The notes under the pieces are model-generated. The model worked only from the letters and a program-made list of their open reading frames with translations, made no database searches and had not been told where the DNA came from. A program made the position numbers and the translations under genes. A DNA stretch of 64,000 nt. Source: Candidatus Gastranaerophilales bacterium (GTDB taxonomy: Bacteria > Cyanobacteriota > Vampirovibrionia > Gastranaerophilales > Gastranaerophilaceae). The DNA is taken from the NCBI GenBank assembly GCA_944324165.1, contig CALUVG010000001.1, positions 66,773-130,772 of the forward strand, read 5' to 3'. Positions 16,031 to 24,868 of the stretch are shown in pieces. Each line of letters starts with the position of its first letter. Position 1 is the stretch's first letter.

Positions 16031-19000
16031 TTATTTTATCCATCTGAAACTCTTGACATAATTATCACCGTTGATATCTCCATAAATTTCAGCATTAAAA
16101 AATCTTGAAATACTTTCTGAATTTTGTATATTAGGAATTTTTTCAATATCTGCCTGAAACTCGCTTGGTTCTTCCAAACGATTTATCCCCGGTATTGTAT
16201 TTAAAAGTGTATTCAAAGATGCGTTCTTAATCTTACCAAAAACATTCGTAACATTTTTAGATAAACTTCCAAATATACGCATATCCGCAAGAGAAGTTAC
16301 AACATTGTAAGACCCTGTAAGATACATATTTAAATCTTTACCGTCTGAATATATATTTATCGGGTTAATTATTCCGTTATTAATTTTCATATCTCCGCTA
16401 ATACTGTTAAATTCTCCTGTTTTTAACGGTGTTATAAAATCAATAATACTGTTTATGGAAAGTCCCATAAAGCCGCCTCTTAAAAGATTTCCTGCCTTTA
16501 AAAGATATTCCAGAGAACCGAGTTTTGGCATTTTGCCGTCAGATACGATAAATTTTCCGCTGCCTCTAATCGTCTGCATACATTTTTCATAAGATGTGCC
16601 GTTACATTTTAAGTTAACATTTCCGGTCATTGATCCGTAAATTTGACCTTTTAAGTCAAATAAAGCTTCTGTCATCATCTGCGCATTGGCTCTATCCAGA
16701 TTAAGATTTAGATCTATGGCACGTGTCAGCAAATTATTTTTGAAATTTCCATCAACCGTACCCTCTGCAATATTAAACTTAAACTTATTAATATCAAGCA
16801 GCATTTTTTCATCTAAACTCATCTGAGCTTCCAGATTATTTGCCCGTATATTTCTTACGCTTATTGTATTAGCTGTAATATCTGCATTCTTTAATATCAA
16901 TTGTGTAATATCAAATGCCGGTATACCGCCGGTAGAAGATTTCGTTCTGGTAGAGGCTTCTGCTTCCATATCCCTCAGTGTTGCGGTAATCTTATTAATA
17001 TCCAAATCCGCCAATTTCAGATTAACATCTTCTATTACATACGGAGGAATAAGTTTATTTTGTGCTACTGCATCTAAAATAATATTATTGGTCAGAACAA
17101 CCCCGCGGGAGTGCACATAAATTTTATCAGGCTTGAACTCTAAGCTTATATCTTTTATCGTTGAATCAAAAAACGGTATATCAATACTCGTAACCTCTAA
17201 TTTTCCTCTAACAATCGGGTTTAATGTCGTTCCATTAAGTATTAAATCCGAAGTAAACACTCCTTGTTTCATAATGGGTTTTCTGAATATAATATTAAAG
17301 ATTTTAGCATCTGTTGGTGTTTGAGTTTTTATTTTCAAATTTCTAAATTCTGCATTATTATCCGGTAAATATTTAATTGTACCGGAAACATTCAATTGCG
17401 GATTGACAAATGGACGATTATTCTGGGAAGATATAGTTTTGTCATATTGAAAATGTCTTAATACAACAGAATTAGGCGTTAATGTACTGTCAAGATTTAT
17501 ACTTACAGGATTCTGGCTGTCGCCTATTGACGCTCCCATATAGTACAAACTTGAATTTTCATCCATATTTAACTCTGTTTTTACACGCAGATTGTCAGGT
17601 CTTCCTGTTAATCTTGAGCTTAATCTGATATCACCTTTCAATTTTATCGGGTAAAGTGCTTTATTATTGAAAAACTGATCAAAAAATTCCTGAGTCGGTT
17701 TCGCGTTAACATATATATTTAAATCCGGATTTTTGGAAAAAATATTATTTACACGACCATCAATAAGCAATGGCATTTCCCCAAAGCGGGAATTTATTTT
17801 ATTCAAATGAACTGTGCTGTTATTTAGAAATATATTGCCACTTGTTATTACAAATTTCACATGTGAAGGCAAATAAGTTAAACTAATATCATTTAAACGG
17901 GAGTAAGCTCTGAGATTATTATTTTTTATCTTACATGAAAAGTTTATTATCCCTCTATAATCACTAAAGTTTTCTAACTGTTTTGCTAAATCCGCCGGCA
18001 AAACATCTCTTAACTTTTTATCATCAAGATAATTAATATTAAAATTATTTATATCAAAAGCCCCGTTTATTACAGGTGATTTATCAAAAGTTTTGTTAAT
18101 TTGTGCAGAAATTTTATAAGGACTGCTTTTAAATTTTCCGGAGAGAGGCGAAAGTTTGAATACAGAATTGCGAAGTTCAAAATTACCGCCGTTAATACTC
18201 AAATTATTTCCTCTATGCGGGTAAACTTTACCTTTCATGGTAATAGCATTATAATTTATCGGCGTTAGTGTTCCTGAATAATTGGCAGTAAATGAAGAAA
18301 CTATTTTTGTCAGATCTTCACGATAAGGGAGTTTAATATCCTGCATAGACGATATCAAATCATTCAAGACTAACCTGTTTGATGCAATAGTAAGATTAGC
18401 ACGATCATTGTCTATCGTTCCTGCAACGCTTATTTTTGAATTATTTATGGAGGAAACTAAATCTAAAATAACTTTTGTGTTTTCAAATTTTGCATTTCCT
18501 GTTACATTTTTTAAATCAAAAGGCATCCCTTGAATTCTTATACTATCAGAAAGCAGTTCTAATTTTCCTTTTGCAAAAATATTCTTATTAAAAACAATAT
18601 CTTTAGGATCCTTTACTTTTCCTGTCAATTTAAGTTGCAAATTAGCATTACCTTCTGCATTTTGAATTGGCGCGATCATTTTTTGTATATCAGCGAGCAT
18701 TGGTGATGTTCTTATAATTTTAACAAGATCTTTAATATTCTGATTGTTGGCGGTTATATCAAAATCCAAAACTCCTTGCAGATTACATTTGCCGTCGACT
18801 GTAACCGGTTTACCGTTCAATGTCGCAGATTCAGTAACGAAATGGGTATCTACGTCATCAAAAGTTAACTTTCCTTTTCCGTTTTTCAAAGTCATATTAT
18901 GAATTTCAATAAATGATGCCGTCGTATCATAGAAATTAAATTGTCCCCACGCATGCGGATCTTTTTTATTACCGCTAACATGCAAATCAATGTTACCTTT

Positions 19001-20464
19001 ACCATGTATATCCATAACCGGTACAGGTCCCAGATCAAATTTCAAAATCTCATGTAGAGGATTAAGCACAATTTCAGCAGTCTGCAAATCCACATGTTTT
19101 GTACTGGTAATTTTCAAATCAGCATTTCTTTGCCTATAAAGTTCTATAGGACCTTTCACATCAACATATTCTACGGGAGTTGTAGGAACATGAGCATCCA
19201 AAATAAGTTTCTGCCCTATAAAATCAAGCTTAATTGTTGCTTTTGGAGAATTAGGTATTGGTTGTAATAAATATCCGTCTGTAACAGTTATATTTCCTGT
19301 AACATCAGGAAAGTCAGCCTTGCCCTTTATATTTAAATTACCCTGTATATTTCCCCAGAACCCTGTCTTTTTTAAAGTCAACAAATTTATTTCGCCGACT
19401 AAATCTTCAATTCCCGGCAATAAAGGTATTATATTCTCAGTTCTGGTATTATTTATTTTTACATCCAAATCCAGCATTGGAAATTTTGAGGTTAGCTTTG
19501 TAATTTTTCCGGAAATTGCTGTATTAATTTTTTCACCGCTCAAACTCATTTCTCTTATTTCAACCCCATTGTTGAGGATAAACAACTGTGAGTTTAATTT
19601 TAGTTTATCTTTGTATGTAATGTTGGCAGCGGACTCTCTTTCCTGAACATTAAGGTCTCTTATTTCTGAATAAAGATGTATATTTTTTTGTTTGCCATTT
19701 GTCATAGTTCTGGCTGTCGAATTCACAACTCCGGATAAAGCCTGTATTTTATCTTTAGAAATAACCTTTGCATAAGGTGTAAAATCATCAAGATTAAGAT
19801 TAACAATCTGTCCTTCCAAATTTAGATTATCACCTGATATTTTATTCAGAGGGAGTTTTGTTTTTATATCAACACTAATTTTAGAATTATGTGTTTCCGT
19901 CTTTATGTCTGCAATTGTTGACATCTCCAGTTCTTTATCAGGATTAAAATTTTCCAGAGTCAAGTATTGTCCGCACAAATCAACCTTTTTACCGTTATTC
20001 AAATCACTCATATGAATTGAATAACCGTTAAGTTTTGCCTTTGCATATTGAAGTTTCACCGGCTGTTTTTGTTCCATATTTATTGGATATTGTCCAAGTT
20101 TTAATGTTTTATCATATATAATTTGCGCATTTATATTTTCTGCTTCAAAATCGCGTATCACAGCTTTTTTAAATATAAAAGGTAAAATTGCGGCTTTAAG
20201 ATAAGGTCTTTCAATTTCCAAAGCCTTGCTGTTATCATCATTAAGCAGCGCAAAATAATCTGCCTTAATAATTACAGCCGGACGTAGTCCCATTTTTAAT
20301 TCCGGATTTTTTAATTCAATATTATAACCTTCTGCACGTGCAGCTGATTTTATCAAATCAACCCTTGCCGGCAGGTTTACAATAGCGGGAATTCCCCAAT
20401 AATAAATCCCGTATAAAAATGTAAGGCATCCTGCCAGTATTAAACTTTTTAAACTACCTCTCAT
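16031..20464 (-). CDS. Giant AsmA-like/TamB-like envelope protein
   Basis: A 1477-residue protein with one N-terminal membrane anchor (SLILAGCLTFLYGIYYWGI) followed by about 1400 residues of repeating beta-strand pattern (ISVAGTID, VDGRVNNI, LKGDIRL, VRGKLEVTSIDIPFFD). This is the architecture of AsmA, YhdP and TamB, now viewed as bridge-like lipid-transport or outer-membrane assembly factors spanning the periplasm. The C-terminal part (GSGKFIVSDGKMPKLGSLEYLLKAGN) matches the AsmA C-terminal region. A TATAAT box (20480-20475) lies ten bases before the ATG with TTCTTA 17 bases further up, so the leader would be only a few bases. It supports a diderm envelope. Confidence 0.9.
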   Translation of the reverse strand: MRGSLKSLILAGCLTFLYGIYYWGIPAIVNLPARVDLIKSAARAEGYNIELKNPELKMGLRPAVIIKADYFALLNDDNSKALEIERPYLKAAILPFIFKKAVIRDFEAENINAQIIYDKTLKLGQYPINMEQKQPVKLQYAKAKLNGYSIHMSDLNNGKKVDLCGQYLTLENFNPDKELEMSTIADIKTETHNSKISVDIKTKLPLNKISGDNLNLEGQIVNLNLDDFTPYAKVISKDKIQALSGVVNSTARTMTNGKQKNIHLYSEIRDLNVQERESAANITYKDKLKLNSQLFILNNGVEIREMSLSGEKINTAISGKITKLTSKFPMLDLDVKINNTRTENIIPLLPGIEDLVGEINLLTLKKTGFWGNIQGNLNIKGKADFPDVTGNITVTDGYLLQPIPNSPKATIKLDFIGQKLILDAHVPTTPVEYVDVKGPIELYRQRNADLKITSTKHVDLQTAEIVLNPLHEILKFDLGPVPVMDIHGKGNIDLHVSGNKKDPHAWGQFNFYDTTASFIEIHNMTLKNGKGKLTFDDVDTHFVTESATLNGKPVTVDGKCNLQGVLDFDITANNQNIKDLVKIIRTSPMLADIQKMIAPIQNAEGNANLQLKLTGKVKDPKDIVFNKNIFAKGKLELLSDSIRIQGMPFDLKNVTGNAKFENTKVILDLVSSINNSKISVAGTIDNDRANLTIASNRLVLNDLISSMQDIKLPYREDLTKIVSSFTANYSGTLTPINYNAITMKGKVYPHRGNNLSINGGNFELRNSVFKLSPLSGKFKSSPYKISAQINKTFDKSPVINGAFDINNFNINYLDDKKLRDVLPADLAKQLENFSDYRGIINFSCKIKNNNLRAYSRLNDISLTYLPSHVKFVITSGNIFLNNSTVHLNKINSRFGEMPLLIDGRVNNIFSKNPDLNIYVNAKPTQEFFDQFFNNKALYPIKLKGDIRLSSRLTGRPDNLRVKTELNMDENSSLYYMGASIGDSQNPVSINLDSTLTPNSVVLRHFQYDKTISSQNNRPFVNPQLNVSGTIKYLPDNNAEFRNLKIKTQTPTDAKIFNIIFRKPIMKQGVFTSDLILNGTTLNPIVRGKLEVTSIDIPFFDSTIKDISLEFKPDKIYVHSRGVVLTNNIILDAVAQNKLIPPYVIEDVNLKLADLDINKITATLRDMEAEASTRTKSSTGGIPAFDITQLILKNADITANTISVRNIRANNLEAQMSLDEKMLLDINKFKFNIAEGTVDGNFKNNLLTRAIDLNLNLDRANAQMMTEALFDLKGQIYGSMTGNVNLKCNGTSYEKCMQTIRGSGKFIVSDGKMPKLGSLEYLLKAGNLLRGGFMGLSINSIIDFITPLKTGEFNSISGDMKINNGIINPINIYSDGKDLNMYLTGSYNVVTSLADMRIFGSLSKNVTNVFGKIKNASLNTLLNTIPGINRLEEPSEFQADIEKIPNIQNSESISRFFNAEIYGDINGDNYVKSFRWIK

Positions 20465-20563
20465 ATCTTGTTAAATTATACGACTAAAACGATAAAATAA
20501 GAACTGATAACAAGATTATTTTTCATTTTGTAACGGGATTTCTAAAATAGGGGAACTGTATCT

Positions 20564-21142
20564 TCAATAATTTTCACAAAGAACTTCAAAATAAGCCTGT
20601 GAATGATGACAGTTAGGACATTCTTTAGGGGCAGACTTGCCGTAATGAATATACCCGCACTCTCTGCACATCCAGTTAGTATCTGCATCCTTTTTAAATA
20701 CAGTATTATTTTTTACATTTTCTAACAGCTTTAAATATCTTTGATGATGATGTTTTTCCGCATGAATAACGTGATGAAATATCGCAGCAATTTTATCAAA
20801 TCCTTCTTCTTTTGCAACACGCTCGCCTTCTGCATAAAGGACTTTCCATTCTTCTTCTTCACCTGCGGCTGCACTTTCAAGATTTTCTTCTGTTGTACCT
20901 AATTCAAACGGATACTCTGCATTAACTATTGCACGCATATTACCAAGCGGTTCATAGAAAAGCTTTGCATGTTCTTTTTCATTTTCTGCGGTTTCTAAGA
21001 ATATTGCGGCAATTTGTTCATATCCTTCTTCTTTAGCCACTTTTGCAAAAAAAGAATATCTGTTGCGCGCCTGCGATTCTCCTGCAAACGCATTTATAAG
21101 ATTTTGTTCTGTTCTTGTTCCTTTTATATTTTCTTTTTGCAT
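20564..21142 (-). CDS. rbr: Rubrerythrin
   Basis: A 192-residue peroxide-reducing protein of anaerobes. The ferritin-like diiron domain carries FAGESQARNRY, ETAENEKEHA and HHVIHAEKHHHQRY; the C-terminal rubredoxin domain has CRECGYIHYG and CPNCHH. Electrons pass from rubredoxin-type iron to the diiron site to reduce H2O2. The start at 21142 is set by AAGGAGG six bases upstream. It is monocistronic. Confidence 0.96.
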   Translation of the reverse strand: MQKENIKGTRTEQNLINAFAGESQARNRYSFFAKVAKEEGYEQIAAIFLETAENEKEHAKLFYEPLGNMRAIVNAEYPFELGTTEENLESAAAGEEEEWKVLYAEGERVAKEEGFDKIAAIFHHVIHAEKHHHQRYLKLLENVKNNTVFKKDADTNWMCRECGYIHYGKSAPKECPNCHHSQAYFEVLCENY

Positions 21143-21315
21143 AATAATCCTCCTTGTCTTACCGTTATAGTATTTAAAAAAGATGCAATTCAAGCAATTA
21201 GATTACAAGATTAGCCGGCTTTACTATATTTTTTAATATAAATCACTACTTTAAGGGGATTATTCTTATGAAAAAAAACAAGATAATAAGAATAAAGAAA
21301 AAGATGGAGGTGATT

Positions 21316-21483
21316 ATGAATTTACTGTATTACACCAGAAAAATCGCCGAAAAAATTAATTTTTATGATGAGATAGCGAAAAACGCACTATCTGGTTTCA
21401 GCCTGCACAATCCTTTTTCCTCACAGCCTGTAAATATCACAATAATATGGATAGATAATGATGAACTGGATGATAGTTTTTAA
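21316..21483 (+). CDS. Small protein of unknown function with near-perfect ribosome site
   Basis: A 55-residue protein starting at 21316 directly after GGAGGTGATT, an almost perfect anti-Shine-Dalgarno complement. An earlier in-frame ATG at 21268 also has AAGGGG upstream, giving a Lys-rich 16-residue extension. The sequence has an amphipathic first half (YYTRKIAEKINFYDEIAKNAL) and ends in acidic DNDELDDSF. No family is recognised. Its stop overlaps the end of maf by four bases. Confidence 0.6.
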   Translation: MNLLYYTRKIAEKINFYDEIAKNALSGFSLHNPFSSQPVNITIIWIDNDELDDSF

Positions 21484-22037
21484 CCAAGCATCTTCGCCAG
21501 AGCATCAGGACATAACCCTATAATATTTTTTAAACTTCCGGTATAGCCTTTAATATAGCCTTCAGGCATTTCCTGAATTCCATAAGATCCAGCCTTATCA
21601 TAAGGTTTAAAATCATTTACATATTTTTGTATTTGTTCATCACTCAGCGGATAAAATTCTACCTCACTTGTTACTGACCGTTTTTTTATTTCATTATTTT
21701 CGGTATTGATAACTACAACAGCCGTTATAACCTTATGTTTTCGTCCGGAAAGTTTTCTAAGCATTTGACACGCATCTTCAAAACCTTCCGGCTTGCCGAG
21801 TATTTCATTATCTACAACTACCATTGTGTCTGCCCCAACAATTAATGCCGGCTCGCTCACTAAAGGCACAACCGCACTTGCTTTTTTATACGCAAGCTCC
21901 TCTATATAATCATAAGAAAAAACCGCCCGCGTATGTTGTTCTTCATACGGTGACGGAATAATTTCATAACAGTATCCACTTTCTTTCAGAATATTGGCTC
22001 TTCTGGGAGAAGAAGACGCCAGGATAATTTTTCCCAT
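21480..22037 (-). CDS. maf: Maf-family nucleoside triphosphate pyrophosphatase
   Basis: A 185-residue protein of full length: ILASSSPRRANIL at the N terminus, VGADTMVVVDNEILGKPEG with the catalytic Asp, LSGRKHKVITAVVV, and DKAGSYGIQ...GYIKGYTGSLKNIIGLC at the C terminus, all Maf hallmarks. It hydrolyses modified or canonical pyrimidine nucleotides (dTTP/UTP-type) and is linked to septum control. It is a single gene. Confidence 0.94.
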   Translation of the reverse strand: MGKIILASSSPRRANILKESGYCYEIIPSPYEEQHTRAVFSYDYIEELAYKKASAVVPLVSEPALIVGADTMVVVDNEILGKPEGFEDACQMLRKLSGRKHKVITAVVVINTENNEIKKRSVTSEVEFYPLSDEQIQKYVNDFKPYDKAGSYGIQEMPEGYIKGYTGSLKNIIGLCPDALAKMLG

Positions 22038-22112
22038 TTTCCAATTCCTCTTTCTTTGAATATCATATCAAAAAAAGCTGAATTTTAAACTTTTTCCGGG
22101 AACTGTTATGTA

Positions 22113-22349
22113 TTAGTATCTTGATGTCTTATTATATCTCGCAGTACGAGCATTAATAGCATAGCAGGCTATGTTCAGACGTTGTTTCAATACCATCATA
22201 TTTCTGTACATACTTGCATAATCATTCATTGCACCCATCATTTTATTCGGGTCAACCATGGATTCCATATTGTCATGATTGTCAACTTTTTCATCCGCAT
22301 ATTTTTTAACTAATAGTTGATCAATGTAGTCTTCAGCACCTATTGCCAT
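22113..22349 (-). CDS. Small helical protein of unknown function
   Basis: A 78-residue protein with GGGAGG eight bases upstream of the ATG. It is predicted to be two helices around a DPNKMM turn (residues 33-38), the second being Met-rich (MMGAMNDYASMYRNMMVLKQRL). No signal peptide, and one Cys. The helix-turn-helix hairpin shape and size recall needle or rod subunits of type III export systems, but sequence similarity is too weak to claim it. It is a single gene between maf and a U32 protein. Confidence 0.65.
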   Translation of the reverse strand: MAIGAEDYIDQLLVKKYADEKVDNHDNMESMVDPNKMMGAMNDYASMYRNMMVLKQRLNIACYAINARTARYNKTSRY

Positions 22350-22518
22350 GAAGTGTCCTCCCTAGTATTCGTGTTCCTATTGATTGTTAGAGAAAATATT
22401 ATCCAAAATATTCCTTGTATATATACTAAGTATTTCTTTCCCGTAAAATTGCTTTTTTCAACCACAAATGTTAACATAACTTAATATTCTTGCTTTTTAT
22501 ATTTTCTGATGTGTATTT

Positions 22519-22548
22519 TTGACTCGAATAACAAAATTATGATATAAT
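22519..22548 (+). promoter_or_regulatory. Promoter of the U32 gene, predicting a leaderless mRNA
   Basis: TTGACT (22519-22524), 18 bases, then TATAAT (22543-22548) with a TG extension at 22540-22541. The ATG follows six bases after the -10. Confidence 0.7.
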
Positions 22549-22554
22549 TCAGGA

Positions 22555-24231
22555 ATGAAAGAGATTAAAATTATTGCACCTGTCAAAAAACCTGAAGATA
22601 TCAATCTTTTTGCAAAAGAAACAAAGTGTCGGGATTATTACGTTTATTATAAAAAATTTCTTAATAATAATTTTGATTATGTTAAAGAATTTGTTTCTGC
22701 GGCAAAAGACAATAACAGTAATATTTATATAAATTTCAAACACGACATAACTGAAGAAAATCTTGCAGAAATAAAAAGGATGCTTAAGTTTCTTAAAACA
22801 GCAGGAATTGACGGGATTTTTATAAACAGCTTTGCAATACTGGAGGCTATAAAAGTTTTTAATCTGCCGTTTAAAATAATAGTAGACAGCTATTTTGATA
22901 TTCACAATATAGCGGGAATTGATTTTCTAAATAATTTTCATAAAATTGATGAAGTGATTATCACTGAAGAAATATATATGAAAAATATTACTAAGATAAA
23001 AAAATACACAAAATTACCGCTTGCAATAGATTCTGACAATCTTCCGTGGTGCGCTGAAGATATCAAAAAACTCGGAGCTATAGACAGTGTTGTTATTAAA
23101 GGGAAATTTGCGACATCTGAAGAAATTCTTGAAGGCATTGAGCTTGTTGAAAAAATACTTGCTAATCCAAAAATGTTTAAAAATCAAAAATTGCCGTTTA
23201 AACACGTGAGAAAAAGCATTTATCAAACAAATCATTTTTCCGGTGAAGTTGTAAGTGCTGAAGGAAATGACTTTGAATTCAGCTGTAATATCAAAAACTT
23301 CAACTGGGATATAAAAACTCCACGTATAAAATCAGATTATGAAGGCGCGAAAAAAAATAAATACAGAATAAACTTACGTCTGTCTGAACTTGCGCATCTT
23401 AAAGAACTTGAAAAGTATATTAAAAAAGTCGGCAAATGCCCCGTTTATTCAATAGAATACGGTGAAATACTTGCGACAAGCGATCTTGCAACCAGCAGTT
23501 TTAACGAAATAATAATGAAAGTCAAAAAATTCTGTGCTAAATACGATATAGAATTCCAATTATCAACCCCGAGAATATTAATAGAACGCGATTTTGACAG
23601 GGTTTACGAATATGTGAAACAAATTATTTTATCCGATCCAGTTCCTTCTTCGCTTATTATAAATAATATAGGTTATTTCTGGATGATTTTAAACGATACA
23701 GATATGGACGATATTCCGCTTGAAATAGGTCAGGGAATTAATCTGCTAAACAGCCTGTCCATAAAATGTCTAAATAGTCTTACGCCGCTGAATACCGTTG
23801 ATTTTACGTCATTCAAAGATAAAGAGAGTGCCATAAAAACAATCAAAAAGATTAAAAATATAATCCCAAACCGTAAATATACTATTGCCGGCAACATAAG
23901 AGTTCCGAGTCTTGGATTATGCCCTCTGAATAATGATAGTGCGATTATTTCACGTCTTTCCTGTGCTGCGCCGTGTCATAGAGGCGGTTATGCATTGCAT
24001 GACCCGTCATTGGATAAAGTCTATCCGTTTACCTGTGATGGTTTCTGCAGAATGCATATGTTTGAAGATTGTATATTAGAAGATTTTTCGGATGTTGAAG
24101 AGCTTGCAAAAGCAGGAGTTAACGAATTTGTCTTTGATTTTAGCGCACTGAATGCTAAATTTATCCCTGTATTACTTGAAAAATTTTTTAATCGAGAAGA
24201 ATTAAGGGACTTATATAGCAAATTCCACTAA
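22555..24231 (+). CDS. Peptidase U32-family protein
   Basis: A 558-residue protein. The N-terminal half is a TIM-barrel-like domain (AGIDGIFINSFAILEAIK, VDSYFDIHNIAGIDFL). The second half carries the U32 cysteine set: GLCPLN, LSCAAPCHRGGYALHDP and FTCDGFCRMH. U32 proteins such as TrhP, UbiU/UbiV and RlhA act in oxygen-independent hydroxylation of tRNA, ubiquinone or rRNA, using an iron-sulfur cluster bound by these cysteines. The exact substrate here is unknown; the length fits none of the named types precisely. It lies alone behind its own strong promoter. Confidence 0.82.
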   Translation: MKEIKIIAPVKKPEDINLFAKETKCRDYYVYYKKFLNNNFDYVKEFVSAAKDNNSNIYINFKHDITEENLAEIKRMLKFLKTAGIDGIFINSFAILEAIKVFNLPFKIIVDSYFDIHNIAGIDFLNNFHKIDEVIITEEIYMKNITKIKKYTKLPLAIDSDNLPWCAEDIKKLGAIDSVVIKGKFATSEEILEGIELVEKILANPKMFKNQKLPFKHVRKSIYQTNHFSGEVVSAEGNDFEFSCNIKNFNWDIKTPRIKSDYEGAKKNKYRINLRLSELAHLKELEKYIKKVGKCPVYSIEYGEILATSDLATSSFNEIIMKVKKFCAKYDIEFQLSTPRILIERDFDRVYEYVKQIILSDPVPSSLIINNIGYFWMILNDTDMDDIPLEIGQGINLLNSLSIKCLNSLTPLNTVDFTSFKDKESAIKTIKKIKNIIPNRKYTIAGNIRVPSLGLCPLNNDSAIISRLSCAAPCHRGGYALHDPSLDKVYPFTCDGFCRMHMFEDCILEDFSDVEELAKAGVNEFVFDFSALNAKFIPVLLEKFFNREELRDLYSKFH

Positions 24232-24255
24232 ATAGGTTAAAACGGTTAACAATGC

Positions 24256-24468
24256 TTAACAATCGCCGTTTTTATCTTTGGAATTATAAATCTTTCTAAT
24301 TGTTTTGGCAAAATCAGATAATGAGTCATCTCTATTTTCAGAGATTTCTTTACTAAAATCTTTTACTTCCTCATTAAAATATTCCGCGTATTTTTTCTTA
24401 AAATCTTCGTCTGAGTTGTAGGCATTACGTATAGTATAAAAAATATTAATAGTATCTTCTAAAAGTTT
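24256..24468 (-). pseudogene. 3' remnant of an unknown gene
   Basis: About 70 codons of a charged helical protein end (KLLEDTINIFYTIRNAYN...DSLSDFAKTIRKIYNS). The only in-frame start (24498) lies within the adjacent GTAGGGTGGGC repeat element, whose boundary at about 24471 interrupts the gene. The coding part has the local AT-rich codon use; the element does not. It is therefore probably the tail of a gene cut by the repeat. Confidence 0.5.
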
Positions 24469-24470
24469 CG

Positions 24471-24605
24471 TAGGGTGGGCAAAGCAATGCGTGCCCACCT
24501 TTTTTACTATGCCTGCCCACCCCTCCTCGAAATCAAAGATTTCGGTTTCCTCTCACAAAAACAATCCACTGGATTGTTTTTGTTCGGCAGAGTCTCAAGG
24601 GGAGG
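24471..24605. repeat. Composite palindromic repeat element
   Basis: Four nested inverted repeats fill this stretch: GGTGGGC/GCCCACC (24474-24480 with 24493-24499), CCCCTCC/GGGGAGG as outer arms (24520-24526 with 24599-24605), CGAAATC/GATTTCG with an AAA loop (24528-24544), and CAAAAACAATCCA/TGGATTGTTTTTG (24556-24582). It is markedly GC-richer than its surroundings and has no coding potential. The first phrase, GTAGGGTGGGC...GCCCACC, resembles a palindrome common in cyanobacterial and other intergenic regions. Confidence 0.75.
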
Positions 24606-24660
24606 ACATGAAGTATTCAACATTTTTATTGTCGGGCTATAGCCTAACCTTTTGTTAACT

Positions 24661-24735
24661 GGGTGACTAGGTGATTGAGTGACTAAGGGGTTACAAAAAA
24701 GAAAACATTGAACTGTTCACCGTTCACTGTTCACT
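24661..24735. repeat. Decayed octamer and heptamer tandem repeats
   Basis: GGGTGACT, AGGTGATT and GAGTGACT stand in tandem at 24661-24684. GTTCACC, GTTCACT and GTTCACT follow at 24715-24735; these are the reverse complement of the RGTGAAC heptamers at 6064-6091. Between 24606 and the TPR gene nothing else is recognised. Confidence 0.65.
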
Positions 24736-24868
24736 ACCCCCTTATTGCCTTTTTATTGATTTTTTTATCCAGCTATCTAATTCATTTGTATGATATTTGA
24801 TGTAAATAATAAAGTTTGAAAAATCAATCACGACAATAATATTATCTACATATTATTTGGAGCTTCAA

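Noticed and set aside
24471-24735. CRISPR array
   Set aside because: The repeats are 7-13 bases, mutually different and directly adjacent or palindromic; there are no spacers of constant length.
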